Source: Bacteroidales bacterium (GTDB lineage Bacteria > Bacteroidota > Bacteroidia > Bacteroidales > VadinHA17). Taken from it: a DNA stretch of 58,622 nucleotides. The notes below the pieces were generated by a model, which saw only the letters and a program-made list of their open reading frames with translations, was not told the origin of the DNA and did no database searches. The position numbers were made by a program, and so were the translations under genes. Positions 36,163-45,058 of this stretch are shown here, one piece after another (the first letter of the stretch is position 1; every line of letters starts with the position of its first letter). The stretch is taken from assembly GCA_003141415.1 (NCBI GenBank), contig PLLX01000152.1, positions 1-58,622 of the forward strand, written 5' to 3'.

Positions 36163-36582
36163 TCAATTAACAATTGAACCGAAATAGGCTTCAATACTCT
36201 CAATCTCAATAAGATTAAAACTGAAGTCCAGTTGTTCCGACCACCCCTCACCCTTTTCCTTCATATCTGTATCATCATGTTCATAATACCAGTTAATTAT
36301 TACGCTGAAGTTCTTCTCTTGCAACATTATTGCTTTTCGAAGAATCTCTAGCAAATTTCTCTGTTCCATGCCTGTGATAATTTCAATACCAAAGAATATT
36401 TCCAATCTGGCAGCAGGGTCAAGGCAATACACATTCATTCTTTCTCTTAATGATGTATAATAATCAACAGTATTTTCCCCATCAAAGACCTGGAATGAAC
36501 GTCCCCAGATAAACAGCTTTCCATTTGTATTGAATATGATTGCAGGTGTTATGATGGTTTTAGGTACATAAAGGTTTTCCAT
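36163..36582 (-). CDS. SiaC-like (DUF1987) regulatory phosphoprotein
   Basis: 139 residues. MENLYVPKTIITPAIIF, GKLFIWGRSF and above all VIINWYYEHDDTDMKEKGEG with FNLIEI match the DUF1987/SiaC family. In Pseudomonas SiaC is phosphorylated on a Thr by the kinase SiaB and dephosphorylated by the PP2C-like SiaA, and it switches diguanylate cyclase activity. Here the phospho-site region is EIITGMEQRN, with Thr70 the likely candidate. No SiaA or SiaB gene is adjacent, so the partner must be elsewhere. Converges with the receiver gene. Confidence 0.75.
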   Translation of the reverse strand: MENLYVPKTIITPAIIFNTNGKLFIWGRSFQVFDGENTVDYYTSLRERMNVYCLDPAARLEIFFGIEIITGMEQRNLLEILRKAIMLQEKNFSVIINWYYEHDDTDMKEKGEGWSEQLDFSFNLIEIESIEAYFGSIVN

Positions 36583-36647
36583 AATCTGAGATTGTTACTT
36601 AGTTCTTATTTAAAAAATACATGCTTTTCTGCAAAGGTGATCCGCAC

Positions 36648-37997
36648 CTACTGAAAATCAGCAATTATTAACTGATAACGGTCACTTTCCAAAACAGGTA
36701 AAATCTTTTCACGGTCTTCTGAAAAAACCGGAGTCTCTTTGCTTGTATCACTATTGCCGGTTCTTACCCAGAGTTCATTATCTTCGATCTTTGCTCCATT
36801 ATTTACGGATGAATTCAAATGGTTTATTTCAGAATTTATAAGCTGTAAATAATTCTTTATCACTTCTTCATAAGATAACCGGATTGAACTATACGCTTCA
36901 ATAAATGGCTGATATGATTTGAGTTTAAGATAATCGGACAGATAATTCTGTTTCATATACAGCAAGTACTCTTTGATGAAAAAATCGAACTCATAGAATG
37001 CTGTCATTGCACTTTGTGAGTGATGAACCCATTCATAGAAACCTTCAGTATCAGATCCTTCAGAAGTTTTGTATGCATCAAGCATTTGAGAGTAAAACTT
37101 TGATTCAAGATAATATGAATGCAATTCATCAAGCAGTCCGATAACTCCTTCTCTCTGAGTTGATGTGGTGCCGGCAATATAGGTGTTAAAACGAAATGTT
37201 CTGAGGTTTTCAGGAATGACAGAAACAAGTTCATTTGAGTGAAATAACGAACTCAAGGGAAAGGAAATGAAAAAAGATCTGGAGGGCGAGTAATAAAAGA
37301 ATAGTTCTGCCTTATTCATGTCAAGCTCCAGTCCCTTTTCGGTGGCATACTGAAAAATATTCTGATTGCAGTATCCATGAGCAATCTCGTGTATGTCAGT
37401 TGCCATTGAGGAAAGGATTTCAGTCCTGGTGTTACCCTCGAGGTAAAAAAAAGTTGTTACCGACTTTTCAGTTGAAACACTTCTGCCATTTATGGCAGGA
37501 GCAGAAGATCTTGTTGGCAGATTTTCATATTGCATTAATAAATTCCAGGAATCAGGGGAATACAACTTAGTTTCTGTTTTTACCCAGTCACTGTTGTCAG
37601 TGATCCCTTCCTGCTTGATTTGATTATTGTCATGGTGAGGTATGTTTTCTCCGGGATTGTTGTATTCATTTTTATTAGCATGTGCTCTGGTTCTCTCTGT
37701 TTTACTGCCTTCGATTGAACTTATGATGACCTTGTTATGTATTATTTTCTTATCGGAATTATCTTCTTCAAGTCCGGAAGCGGGATTTTTATGTTGACTA
37801 TTGGTTTTCTGTTGGGTCTCGGACAATGAGTCTTTCGTTACTGGTCCTGGTTCTGATTCAATGTCCTTCAACTTTTTTTGAACCCATGCTAATGAATTAA
37901 AAAATTTGTCTTTAACACTAATATTATTATGATCAAGATAATTCCAGATTATGGCAATAATGATACACAGAAAGATAAGCTTTATAAAGGTTTTCAT
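36648..37997 (-). CDS. Membrane-anchored protein with HEIAH metalloprotease-like motif
   Basis: 449 residues with an N-terminal anchor (about 4-20), a long Ser/Glu/Asn-rich linker (about 45-150) and a helical domain. The motif TDIHEIAHGYC has HExxH at residues 203-207, and a downstream EL in GLLDELHSYYLESK could supply a third zinc ligand, as in gluzincin-type metallopeptidases. The rest (YSQMLDAYKTSE, FYEWVHHSQSAMTAFYEFDF) is helical. It faces the periplasm and could cut proteins there, but activity is inferred from the motif only. Confidence 0.6.
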   Translation of the reverse strand: MKTFIKLIFLCIIIAIIWNYLDHNNISVKDKFFNSLAWVQKKLKDIESEPGPVTKDSLSETQQKTNSQHKNPASGLEEDNSDKKIIHNKVIISSIEGSKTERTRAHANKNEYNNPGENIPHHDNNQIKQEGITDNSDWVKTETKLYSPDSWNLLMQYENLPTRSSAPAINGRSVSTEKSVTTFFYLEGNTRTEILSSMATDIHEIAHGYCNQNIFQYATEKGLELDMNKAELFFYYSPSRSFFISFPLSSLFHSNELVSVIPENLRTFRFNTYIAGTTSTQREGVIGLLDELHSYYLESKFYSQMLDAYKTSEGSDTEGFYEWVHHSQSAMTAFYEFDFFIKEYLLYMKQNYLSDYLKLKSYQPFIEAYSSIRLSYEEVIKNYLQLINSEINHLNSSVNNGAKIEDNELWVRTGNSDTSKETPVFSEDREKILPVLESDRYQLIIADFQ

Positions 37998-38044
37998 CGT
38001 TTCTGATAGTATTTATTCAAATTGTGAAACATAAGAAAAGTAAT

Positions 38045-38052
38045 CAAAGTTA
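38045..38052 (-). promoter_or_regulatory. Possible -7 box for the HEIAH protein gene
   Basis: On the minus strand this reads TAACTTTG, matching TAnnTTTG, 48 bp before the start at 37997. No clear -33 element. It sits 31 bp from a plus-strand box, giving a divergent promoter region. Confidence 0.3.
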
Positions 38053-38082
38053 ATTCATAATCTGGTTACTTACGATTTTTTC

Positions 38083-38090
38083 TACATTTG
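38083..38090 (+). promoter_or_regulatory. -7 promoter box for the LMW-PTP-like gene
   Basis: TACATTTG is an exact match to TAnnTTTG and lies 19 bp before the ATG at 38110, so the leader would be about 12 bases. A -33 element is not evident. Confidence 0.4.
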
Positions 38091-38109
38091 CAGCTGTTAC
38101 GTCTATAAT

Positions 38110-38433
38110 ATGAACCTTCTTTTTATTTGTACGCATAATCAGATGCGAAGTCGTACTGCAGAGACAATTTATGCGGAGAATCCATTTCATAAGGCCAAAT
38201 CGGCCGGAGTGACAAAAGGAGCAAAAGTTAAAGTCACGTCAGAACTCCTTCACTGGGCCGATATGATATTTGTTATGGAAGATGAACATGAAGAGTACTT
38301 GAGAGAAGAATTCTGGAATGAAATACGGTATCGTGAAGTTATTAATCTCGATATTTGTGATAATTACTATTTTATGGATCCGGAATTGGTTGAACTCATA
38401 AAAACCAATGTCTCTCCTTATCTTGAAAGATGA
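38110..38433 (+). CDS. Low-molecular-weight protein tyrosine phosphatase-like protein
   Basis: 107 residues. LLFICTHNQMRSRTAE contains the P-loop Cys-x5-Arg-Ser of LMW protein tyrosine phosphatases at the N-terminus, and MDPELVELI holds the position of the usual Asp-Pro acid motif. Shorter than classical 150-residue enzymes, as in the small LMW-PTP-like family of about 105 residues. Cytoplasmic. With PP2C, histidine phosphatase and SiaC-like proteins nearby, it adds to a phospho-signalling cluster. Divergent from the HEIAH gene. Confidence 0.85.
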   Translation: MNLLFICTHNQMRSRTAETIYAENPFHKAKSAGVTKGAKVKVTSELLHWADMIFVMEDEHEEYLREEFWNEIRYREVINLDICDNYYFMDPELVELIKTNVSPYLER

Positions 38434-38469
38434 ATCTCTTTTTTTGACATTATTACCCTACAAAAGAAA

Positions 38470-38682
38470 ATGAAAAAAAGCGTCATTGAAACTGAGTTTA
38501 GTAATCGATTTGACGGGAACGGTTTGAAAATTACTCCTATTGGAGATAAGAGCGATTATCTGATTTCCAAAAGGGATGTACCTGGATCTCTTTTTGTGAG
38601 AATTTTATATCCAGTTAAAAAGGGAATCATTGATATTATAAGGTCTCCATCCCCAGAATACAATGCTGAGGCAGTTCTCTGA
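38470..38682 (+). CDS. Small hypothetical protein
   Basis: 70 residues, 36 bp after the LMW-PTP-like gene and on the same strand. Sequence DSDY-like polar with VRILYPVKKGIIDIIRSPSPEY at the C-terminus. No known family; it may be a truncated gene. Confidence 0.4.
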   Translation: MKKSVIETEFSNRFDGNGLKITPIGDKSDYLISKRDVPGSLFVRILYPVKKGIIDIIRSPSPEYNAEAVL

Positions 38683-38784
38683 CCAAACCAGATCATAAAG
38701 TTCTTTCCGGCTTAAAACTATTTTTTTCATTGGAACATCCATTTATTTAAATGCACAACTTAATTCAACAATTTAACAAAAAAA

Positions 38785-38813
38785 CACCTCCATCAAAATG
38801 ATTGATGAAGGTG
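38785..38813. terminator. Hairpin, possible terminator
   Basis: CACCTCCATCA (38785-38795) and TGATGAAGGTG (38803-38813) form an 11-bp stem with one mismatch and a 7-base loop. The A-run on the left would give a U-run only for minus-strand transcription, where no gene is seen, so its role is uncertain. Confidence 0.4.
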
Positions 38814-38871
38814 CAAAATGATTGTTGAAAGAGTGAGTAAAATCAATATAATCTTACTTATTCTTGTCTTG

Positions 38872-38919
38872 CTGGTTCATAAATAGTTCACAAAACCATC
38901 GTAACTTATTGTGAACCAG
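38872..38919. repeat. Overlapping inverted repeats
   Basis: CTGGTTCA (38872-38879) pairs with TGAACCAG (38912-38919), and GTTCACAA (38886-38893) pairs with TTGTGAAC (38909-38916). The two hairpins share their right arm, so they are mutually exclusive. Function unknown; a binding or recombination site is possible. Confidence 0.35.
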
Positions 38920-39416
38920 TAAATATTAGTCGGAGCGGGGAAAGTTAGTAAAACTAGCAAAGTTTCATTCTAAATGTTTAGGTCAATCAAAATCTTTTAA
39001 GGCTATATAGTCAGCTCCAAAGTTCCTGTCGGATGTAAAAGGACATTCCGCTAAAATAATAATTGATGCCGTGTTCAGTTTAGAATTTTTGCTTATTTGG
39101 ATCCACCTAAAAACACCGAATTAACAATATTTATGTATAATTAGGTTTGCTAATTTATTATGGAGGGATCATTATAGACACAGATTTATTGCGATATTAT
39201 AAATTTACTAACTTGCCCCCATGATTAGTTGACCTGGAATATTCATTTAGCAAAAATTCTGGTAAATTCAAGATGGTACATTAAAAAGCGAATCATACTG
39301 AAAACTAAATTATCATGAAGCAGACTTTTAACCTTTAATACCTCATATAATGATTAAACTAAAGAGCCACATTCTTGTAAACCCTAAGAGAAATAAGCTT
39401 TTATGTCAAATTATGT

Positions 39417-39424
39417 TAGCTTTG
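39417..39424 (+). promoter_or_regulatory. -7 promoter box of the ECF sigma gene
   Basis: TAGCTTTG matches TAnnTTTG and lies 18 bp upstream of the ATG at 39443, giving a leader of about 12 bases. No -33 TTTG at the expected distance. Confidence 0.35.
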
Positions 39425-39442
39425 ATATGTTAGTCAACTTTT

Positions 39443-40030
39443 ATGAAGGAATTTGTTTTATATAATGATGAAGAACTGATGCAGGAAATTAAGGCAGACA
39501 ATATGTTTGCTTTTGATGCATTATATAAAAAATATAGTAAAAGGTTATATAAATTTGGTTATTCAATTCTTAAATCACAGGAAGAGGCAGAAAACCTTAT
39601 ACAGGATGTTTACCTTAATTTGTGGGAGAATCGATATAAAGTAGAAAAGGACTCATCAATTAAATCCTATTTATTTACAATAGCCTATAATTCAGCTATT
39701 ACCATTATCCGTAAGAAAGCCAGGGAATCTGAGTTTGTCGAATATTTGAAGACTCTGCAGGAAATTAGCGAAGAGCCGGTCAATATGGCATTCGAATATA
39801 ATGAACTGACAAATAAGCTTGAAGAAATTATAAAAGCATTACCTCAGCGTCAAAAAGAGGTTTACCTGTTACATAGAGTTGAAGGCTTGAAATATAATGA
39901 AATCGCTGAACGCTTAAATATTTCTATGAATACTATTGAAAACCACATGTCTCGTGCACTTAAAACTATCCGTAAAAAACTAGGCAATTACTCCCTGATA
40001 GCAATACTCTTCTGCTATCTTTTTGTATAG
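39443..40030 (+). CDS. ECF-type RNA polymerase sigma factor
   Basis: 195 residues. Region 2 is seen in FDALYKKYSKRLYKFGYSIL and AENLIQDVYLNLWENR, region 4 in LPQRQKEVYLLHRVEGLKYNEIAERLNISMNTIENHMSRALK. It binds core RNA polymerase and directs it to promoters of the uptake locus downstream. The C-terminus ends in an unusual hydrophobic tail (SLIAILFCYLFV) that could weakly associate with membrane. The neighbour FecR gene is its probable anti-sigma factor, as in Bacteroidota ECF/FecR/SusCD loci. Confidence 0.95.
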   Translation: MKEFVLYNDEELMQEIKADNMFAFDALYKKYSKRLYKFGYSILKSQEEAENLIQDVYLNLWENRYKVEKDSSIKSYLFTIAYNSAITIIRKKARESEFVEYLKTLQEISEEPVNMAFEYNELTNKLEEIIKALPQRQKEVYLLHRVEGLKYNEIAERLNISMNTIENHMSRALKTIRKKLGNYSLIAILFCYLFV

Positions 40031-40220
40031 TATTGATATTCAAAGCAATTAAATTATTTTTTAAAATTTTCTGCTTTTAAGTAGTGGTAATTATTGATTA
40101 TTGCGTCTTACTGTTAAAAAGCGCAATTCAATTGTTAAAGTAAGTATCACTTTTGTAAAAATATAGGTTAGGTTTTTGTAATTAGGGCTTGGTTAGTTAG
40201 TTGGTTAGGATGGGGTAATA

Positions 40221-40252
40221 AAGCACTTCCGGTATATAATTCGGAAGTGCTT
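40221..40252. terminator. Hairpin between sigma and anti-sigma genes
   Basis: AAGCACTTCCG (40221-40231) and CGGAAGTGCTT (40242-40252) form a perfect 11-bp stem with a 10-base loop. It lies 190 bp after the sigma gene and 28 bp before the FecR gene and may end or attenuate transcription there. No long U-run follows. Confidence 0.55.
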
Positions 40253-40279
40253 GTTAATCAAAATATTTGAGAATTAATA

Positions 40280-41374
40280 ATGAACAAAGAACTTTTAATA
40301 AAATATTGCAACAATTGTTGTACTGAAGTGGAATTAAAAACTGTTTTAGCATGGTTCGAAGAATCTTCAAAAACAGCTGATGGGAAGGTCCTTTTATTTA
40401 AAATTTGGGAAGAATTGCCTGATGAAGAAGGTAATCTTCAAATAAATTTTGATATAATTCTAAATAAGATACATCATAAAGTTAATCTGGCCCAATCAAA
40501 AAAGCTTCTTGAGGAAGCCAATCAGAATCTAATAAAGTATAAAAGAAGAAAACATTTTATGAATGTATTTATGAGAGCGGCCGCAATAGTAATACTTCCT
40601 CTTTTAATTTTCGGAATGTACATGACTTATAAGTATGAGTCGACAAGGCATGGTCAGATTTTTGTAAATCAAGCATATAATGAAGTCTTCTCATCTGTTG
40701 ATGCTATTACCAAAGTTACATTACCTGACGGTTCAAATGTTTGGTTGAATCATAGCAGCACATTAAAATATCCGGCAATGTTTCGCGGGAATATCCGTAG
40801 TGTTGAACTTCATGGCGAAGGATATTTTGAAGTTAACCACAATTCTAAAATGCCTTTTATTGTAAAAACAGGAGAGCTTCAAATTAAGGTCCTTGGAACA
40901 ACGTTTAATATTATGGCTTATCCGGAGGAAGACAGAATTGAGACTTCACTTATTAATGGGTGCGTTGAGTTACAACGAATGGAACCCAATGGTAAGGTAA
41001 TTCCCCTGTTAAAAATGAAACCTACTGATCTAGCCATTTTTCAGAAGAGTAATAATGAAATTAGTACCCGCACTATAGATGATGATAGGTATTTTTCGTG
41101 GAAAGAAGGGAAACTTGTGTTTGATAAGGAACCAATTGGTGAAGTAGTTAAAAAACTAAGCAGATGGTTTAATGTTGATATAAAGATAAAAGATCCTGAA
41201 TTACTTGAGCTTACATATACCGCTACTTTTGTTCATGAAACACTTCCCCAGGTGATGGAACTTATAGCCTTGGTATCACCAGTCAGTTATTCAATATCAG
41301 ATCGGAAAGAAATTAGTCCCGGGACTTTTTCCAAAAGAAAAATCATCCTCAGCTACCGAAATAAACCAATATAG
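40280..41374 (+). CDS. FecR-family anti-sigma factor
   Basis: 364 residues. An N-terminal cytoplasmic part (1-95) precedes a single membrane segment (about 98-114, AAAIVILPLLIFGMYM), then the periplasmic FecR domain: VTLPDGSNVWLNHSSTLKYP, VELHGEGYFEVNHNSKMPFIVKTGELQIKVLGTTFNIMAY. The C-terminus is DUF4974-like (LVFDKEPIGEVVKKLSRWFNVDIKI). It holds the ECF sigma factor at the membrane and responds to the STN domain of the SusC protein encoded 3' of it. Confidence 0.95.
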   Translation: MNKELLIKYCNNCCTEVELKTVLAWFEESSKTADGKVLLFKIWEELPDEEGNLQINFDIILNKIHHKVNLAQSKKLLEEANQNLIKYKRRKHFMNVFMRAAAIVILPLLIFGMYMTYKYESTRHGQIFVNQAYNEVFSSVDAITKVTLPDGSNVWLNHSSTLKYPAMFRGNIRSVELHGEGYFEVNHNSKMPFIVKTGELQIKVLGTTFNIMAYPEEDRIETSLINGCVELQRMEPNGKVIPLLKMKPTDLAIFQKSNNEISTRTIDDDRYFSWKEGKLVFDKEPIGEVVKKLSRWFNVDIKIKDPELLELTYTATFVHETLPQVMELIALVSPVSYSISDRKEISPGTFSKRKIILSYRNKPI

Positions 41375-41516
41375 AATAATCATTAACCTTTAACCTAAAG
41401 CCCATGAAACACAACTAATTATGAAAGAAAGCGGGATAGTGTTTGCCCACGATCCCGCTAGACTAAGCACTTTATTTTTCTATGAAACCTTTAGTAAACT
41501 TAATCCATTCAAATTT

Positions 41517-44500
41517 ATGAAAAAATTTCAAGATTATTATGGAAGGATTCTGTTAAGATTCCTTTCAAAAAAAACAATCAGAGTCATGAAACTAACCCTC
41601 ATCTTATCTATCCTGACAATTTCTCAGCTCTGGGCAACTGAAACATATTCACAAATGACAAAGCTTACCCTTAAGCTTGAAGATGTTAAAATATCAGATG
41701 CGCTTAAAGAGATTGAAAATCAGAGTGAGTTTTTTTTCCTCTACAGTCCTAAACTAGTCAATGTTGAAAGAAAAGTTAACATTGATGCTGATAAAGAATC
41801 TATCAAAGATATTCTAAGTAATATTTTTGATGATAAAGTAAAATTTACTGTTTTTGACCGACAGGTTATACTCACTCCAAGTGATAAAACGTCTCTTCCT
41901 GCGGCTATACAACAATTGAAAATAACCGGAACTGTTACCAATGAAAAGGGAAATCCATTACCTGGGGTAACTGTTCTTGTGAAAGGGACTACGAACGGAG
42001 TGCTTTCTGATGCCGAAGGAAATTTTAGTTTATCCAATCTCCAAGCTAATGCTACTTTAGTCTTTTCATTTGTTGGTATGGTACCGCAGGAAATCAGTAT
42101 CGGGACATTAACCCAAATCAATGTAACTTTGGCTGAGTCTGTAACTGGGCTGGGAGAGGTAGTTGTTACGGCGCTTGGGTTTAAAGAAGACCGGGATAAA
42201 ATAGGGTCATCCACTTCGCAAATTAAATCGGAAATTATCAATACTTCAGGGGAAGTTGAATTACTGAATAAACTGGCTGGAAAAGCAGCGGGTCTATTTG
42301 TAGGTAAATCATCAGGTAGTGATCCTGGTGGTGCCTCATTTGTGCAGATCAGGGGGGCTAATACATTGTCAGGCGATTTTCAACCCTTATATATAATAGA
42401 TGGTGTACCTATGAGCAGTTCAATAATTGGGGGTACGGTTTACAATGGTGTTATTCAAGAATCACGCGTGAATGATATCAATTCTGAGGATATTGCCTCC
42501 ATTCAGATCCTGAAAGGCGCATCTGCAGCCGCACTATGGGGTTCGCGTGCTTCAAATGGCGTGATGATGATCACTACAAAAAATGGTGCTTATAATGAAA
42601 AAATGAAGATATCGTTTAAAACCACTTATTCGTTAGACGAGATTGACCGTTATCAAAAAAAACAAACTAATTATGGGCAGGGTACTGGTGGTATTTATAA
42701 CCCTACTTCGGTAGGGGCTTGGGGCGACAAAATCGCAGATAGGTCTGGTGGTGAAGATGTAGTGAATAAAACAGGACAATTCTTCCAAGGATATGAAACA
42801 GGGAATGATTACTATCCTATAATTCAGAAAAATTCGAAAGAAAATTTTGCAGATAAACAATTCAATGAAATTTTCCAAAATGGACATTCTATCGATAATG
42901 ACCTGACTATGAGTGGCGGTGGGGCCAATTCTAATTATATGTTTAGCGCCAGTAATGTCTACCAAAATGGCATATTCAAAAATAGTAGTAATTATAGGCG
43001 CAGTACTATCAGGTTGAATATAGAAAGCAAATTAGGTGATATTATTAAGCTTTCTACGAATGCCACTTATGCAATAACTGCATCGGATCGGGTACAGAGA
43101 TCTAATAACGTGGCAGGTACAATGCTTGGGTATTACAGAATGCCAACTGATTTCGACATAACGGATTACATAGGAAGTTATTACAGTTCGCCAAATGCCG
43201 CTCCAATAATCAATCGTCAGCGTTCATACCGAAATTACCTAGGTGGTTCGAATCCTGTTTATAATAATACATTATGGACGATTGACGAACAGAAGAATCC
43301 TGATGATGTAAACAGATTCATTGCCAGTACTGAATTAACCATCACACCTGTTAAGTGGTTTGAATTCGTTACAAGGGGAGGCGTGGATAACTATTCAGAC
43401 AAAAGGCAAACTTACTTCCCGGTTTATTCAGCAGGATATTTAAATGGCAGCTATGATGAACAAATTATAGGTGAAAATCAACTGAACTTGGACTTGATCG
43501 GAAGAGCCAAACATGATTTCGGTAACTTTTCTTCTAGCCTGATTCTTGGATTTAATTTAAATGACAGAAAACTCTCAATTTTGGAGGGAAACATGACTAG
43601 TTTTCTAATTCCCGATGGACCATTGAATTTTTCAAACGCGCAGTCTATAAATAAAAACCCCTCCAATTCAATAACTAATATACGTAGCTCAAGAGGCTAT
43701 TCTTTATTAGGACTTACGGCATTTAATTCGATTTTTCTTAATTTGTCATATGCTGCTGAAGCTGCATCAACTTTCGGGCAAATATCCAACAGTGTTTTCT
43801 CCTATCCTTCTGGAGATATTGCTTGGCAATTTTCCACACTGCCCCTGTTTAAAGATTCTCATGTTTTATCTTTTGGAAAATTAAGGCTTGCTTATGGTGT
43901 GGTAGGGGTTCAGCCACAACCATATCAAACGGAGACGTTGTATTTAGCAGGAAATTCTTTGTTTGGTAACGGTGCATATTTGCAAAGTTCCAACATTGGT
44001 AATGAGTCATTAAAACCGGAGAGAAAAACAGAATATGAAATCGGATTCGACCTGAGGTTCTTAGATAATAAGCTATCGACAGGCATCACGTATTATCAGA
44101 ATTATGTGGAAGACATGTTGTTGAATGTACCGATTGCACCTTCTACTGGATTCGGTACCATTTATAAAAATGTCGGAAAAATGCAAAACAAAGGCCTTGA
44201 ATTAGATTTTAATTATGATATCATAAAAAGAAAAGATTTATCTGTTTCCATGTTTGCGAATTTTAGCCAGAATCGTAACCTTGTAACCGATCTTGCCGGA
44301 GCATCTAGTGTCCAAGTAGGTGGTATCGGAGGCTTTATGGCTAACTATGCGGTACAAGGTCAACCCGTAGGCATATTTATGGGCGGTCGTTATGCTAGGG
44401 ATAATCAAGGAAAGATTTTATTTGACGCAAACGGTTTCCCAGAAGTGAATGCATCAATTGGTAAAATCGGGAACCCAAATCCCGACTGGACAGGAGGCTT

Positions 44501-45047
44501 TGGTGCGGAAGCTCAATATAAAGATTTTATATTAAGTATGTCATTTGAAACTTCCCAAGGTGGTGATTTCTATGATGGAACAAGAAGTGTAATGTATAAC
44601 TTTGGTACATCTGTAGATGTTGGGAATGAAGTTACAACAGATAAAGATCTAAAAAATTTTCAAGGAAAACTTATACCTGCAGGAACTACTGTAAGAGGTA
44701 ACGTAGTAGATTTTGGTGCAGGACCTGTGTTGTGTGATGAATCTTGGTATACATCCCAAGGTGGAGGAATGGGCTCGCTTAAAGAGCAGTTCGTTGTAAA
44801 CGGAAGCTGGACAAGATTAAGAGATGTTTCTTTGAGTTATGTGTTGCGGACAGAATCATTTCGCAAGTTGACGAAATTGCAATCGATACAATTTAAATTC
44901 ACTGGACGTAACCTGATACTCTGGACCGGATTGAAAGATGTAGATCCTGACTTAAATCAAACACAGGCTACACTTGGTCGGGGAATAGACTATTTCGAAA
45001 ATCCAGGTACCAGATCTTATCTATTTTCTATACTATTTAATTATTAA
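41517..45047 (+). CDS. SusC/RagA-family TonB-dependent outer-membrane transporter with STN domain
   Basis: Start at ATG 41517, giving 1176 residues: the frame begins 32 codons earlier at 41421, but MKKFQDYYGRILLRF then a hydrophobic signal (LTLILSILTISQLWA) is the usual leader. Domains: secretin/TonB N-terminal STN (LTLKLEDVKISDALKEIENQ, about 45-120), carboxypeptidase-regulatory-like domain (ITGTVTNEKGNPLPGVTVLV), TonB plug (GGASFVQIRGANTLSG, PLYIIDGVPM) and beta-barrel ending in FSILFNY. Imports oligomers across the outer membrane with SusD; STN signals to FecR. Substrate unknown. Confidence 0.95.
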   Translation: MKKFQDYYGRILLRFLSKKTIRVMKLTLILSILTISQLWATETYSQMTKLTLKLEDVKISDALKEIENQSEFFFLYSPKLVNVERKVNIDADKESIKDILSNIFDDKVKFTVFDRQVILTPSDKTSLPAAIQQLKITGTVTNEKGNPLPGVTVLVKGTTNGVLSDAEGNFSLSNLQANATLVFSFVGMVPQEISIGTLTQINVTLAESVTGLGEVVVTALGFKEDRDKIGSSTSQIKSEIINTSGEVELLNKLAGKAAGLFVGKSSGSDPGGASFVQIRGANTLSGDFQPLYIIDGVPMSSSIIGGTVYNGVIQESRVNDINSEDIASIQILKGASAAALWGSRASNGVMMITTKNGAYNEKMKISFKTTYSLDEIDRYQKKQTNYGQGTGGIYNPTSVGAWGDKIADRSGGEDVVNKTGQFFQGYETGNDYYPIIQKNSKENFADKQFNEIFQNGHSIDNDLTMSGGGANSNYMFSASNVYQNGIFKNSSNYRRSTIRLNIESKLGDIIKLSTNATYAITASDRVQRSNNVAGTMLGYYRMPTDFDITDYIGSYYSSPNAAPIINRQRSYRNYLGGSNPVYNNTLWTIDEQKNPDDVNRFIASTELTITPVKWFEFVTRGGVDNYSDKRQTYFPVYSAGYLNGSYDEQIIGENQLNLDLIGRAKHDFGNFSSSLILGFNLNDRKLSILEGNMTSFLIPDGPLNFSNAQSINKNPSNSITNIRSSRGYSLLGLTAFNSIFLNLSYAAEAASTFGQISNSVFSYPSGDIAWQFSTLPLFKDSHVLSFGKLRLAYGVVGVQPQPYQTETLYLAGNSLFGNGAYLQSSNIGNESLKPERKTEYEIGFDLRFLDNKLSTGITYYQNYVEDMLLNVPIAPSTGFGTIYKNVGKMQNKGLELDFNYDIIKRKDLSVSMFANFSQNRNLVTDLAGASSVQVGGIGGFMANYAVQGQPVGIFMGGRYARDNQGKILFDANGFPEVNASIGKIGNPNPDWTGGFGAEAQYKDFILSMSFETSQGGDFYDGTRSVMYNFGTSVDVGNEVTTDKDLKNFQGKLIPAGTTVRGNVVDFGAGPVLCDESWYTSQGGGMGSLKEQFVVNGSWTRLRDVSLSYVLRTESFRKLTKLQSIQFKFTGRNLILWTGLKDVDPDLNQTQATLGRGIDYFENPGTRSYLFSILFNY

Positions 45048-45058
45048 AAGATAATATC

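Larger units (their letters stand above)
38683..39442. other. 760-bp intergenic region separating signalling genes from the SusCD locus
   Basis: No gene-like frame seen on either strand. It holds two imperfect inverted-repeat structures (38785-38813 and 38872-38919) and a promoter box at 39417-39424. Confidence 0.55.

Noticed and set aside
38872..38919. tRNA-linked attachment site
   Set aside because: The inverted repeats do not fold as a tRNA and no integrase gene is adjacent.
41741..42241. 166-codon minus-strand frame opposite the SusC gene
   Set aside because: Antisense shadow of the STN and carboxypeptidase-like domains of SusC.
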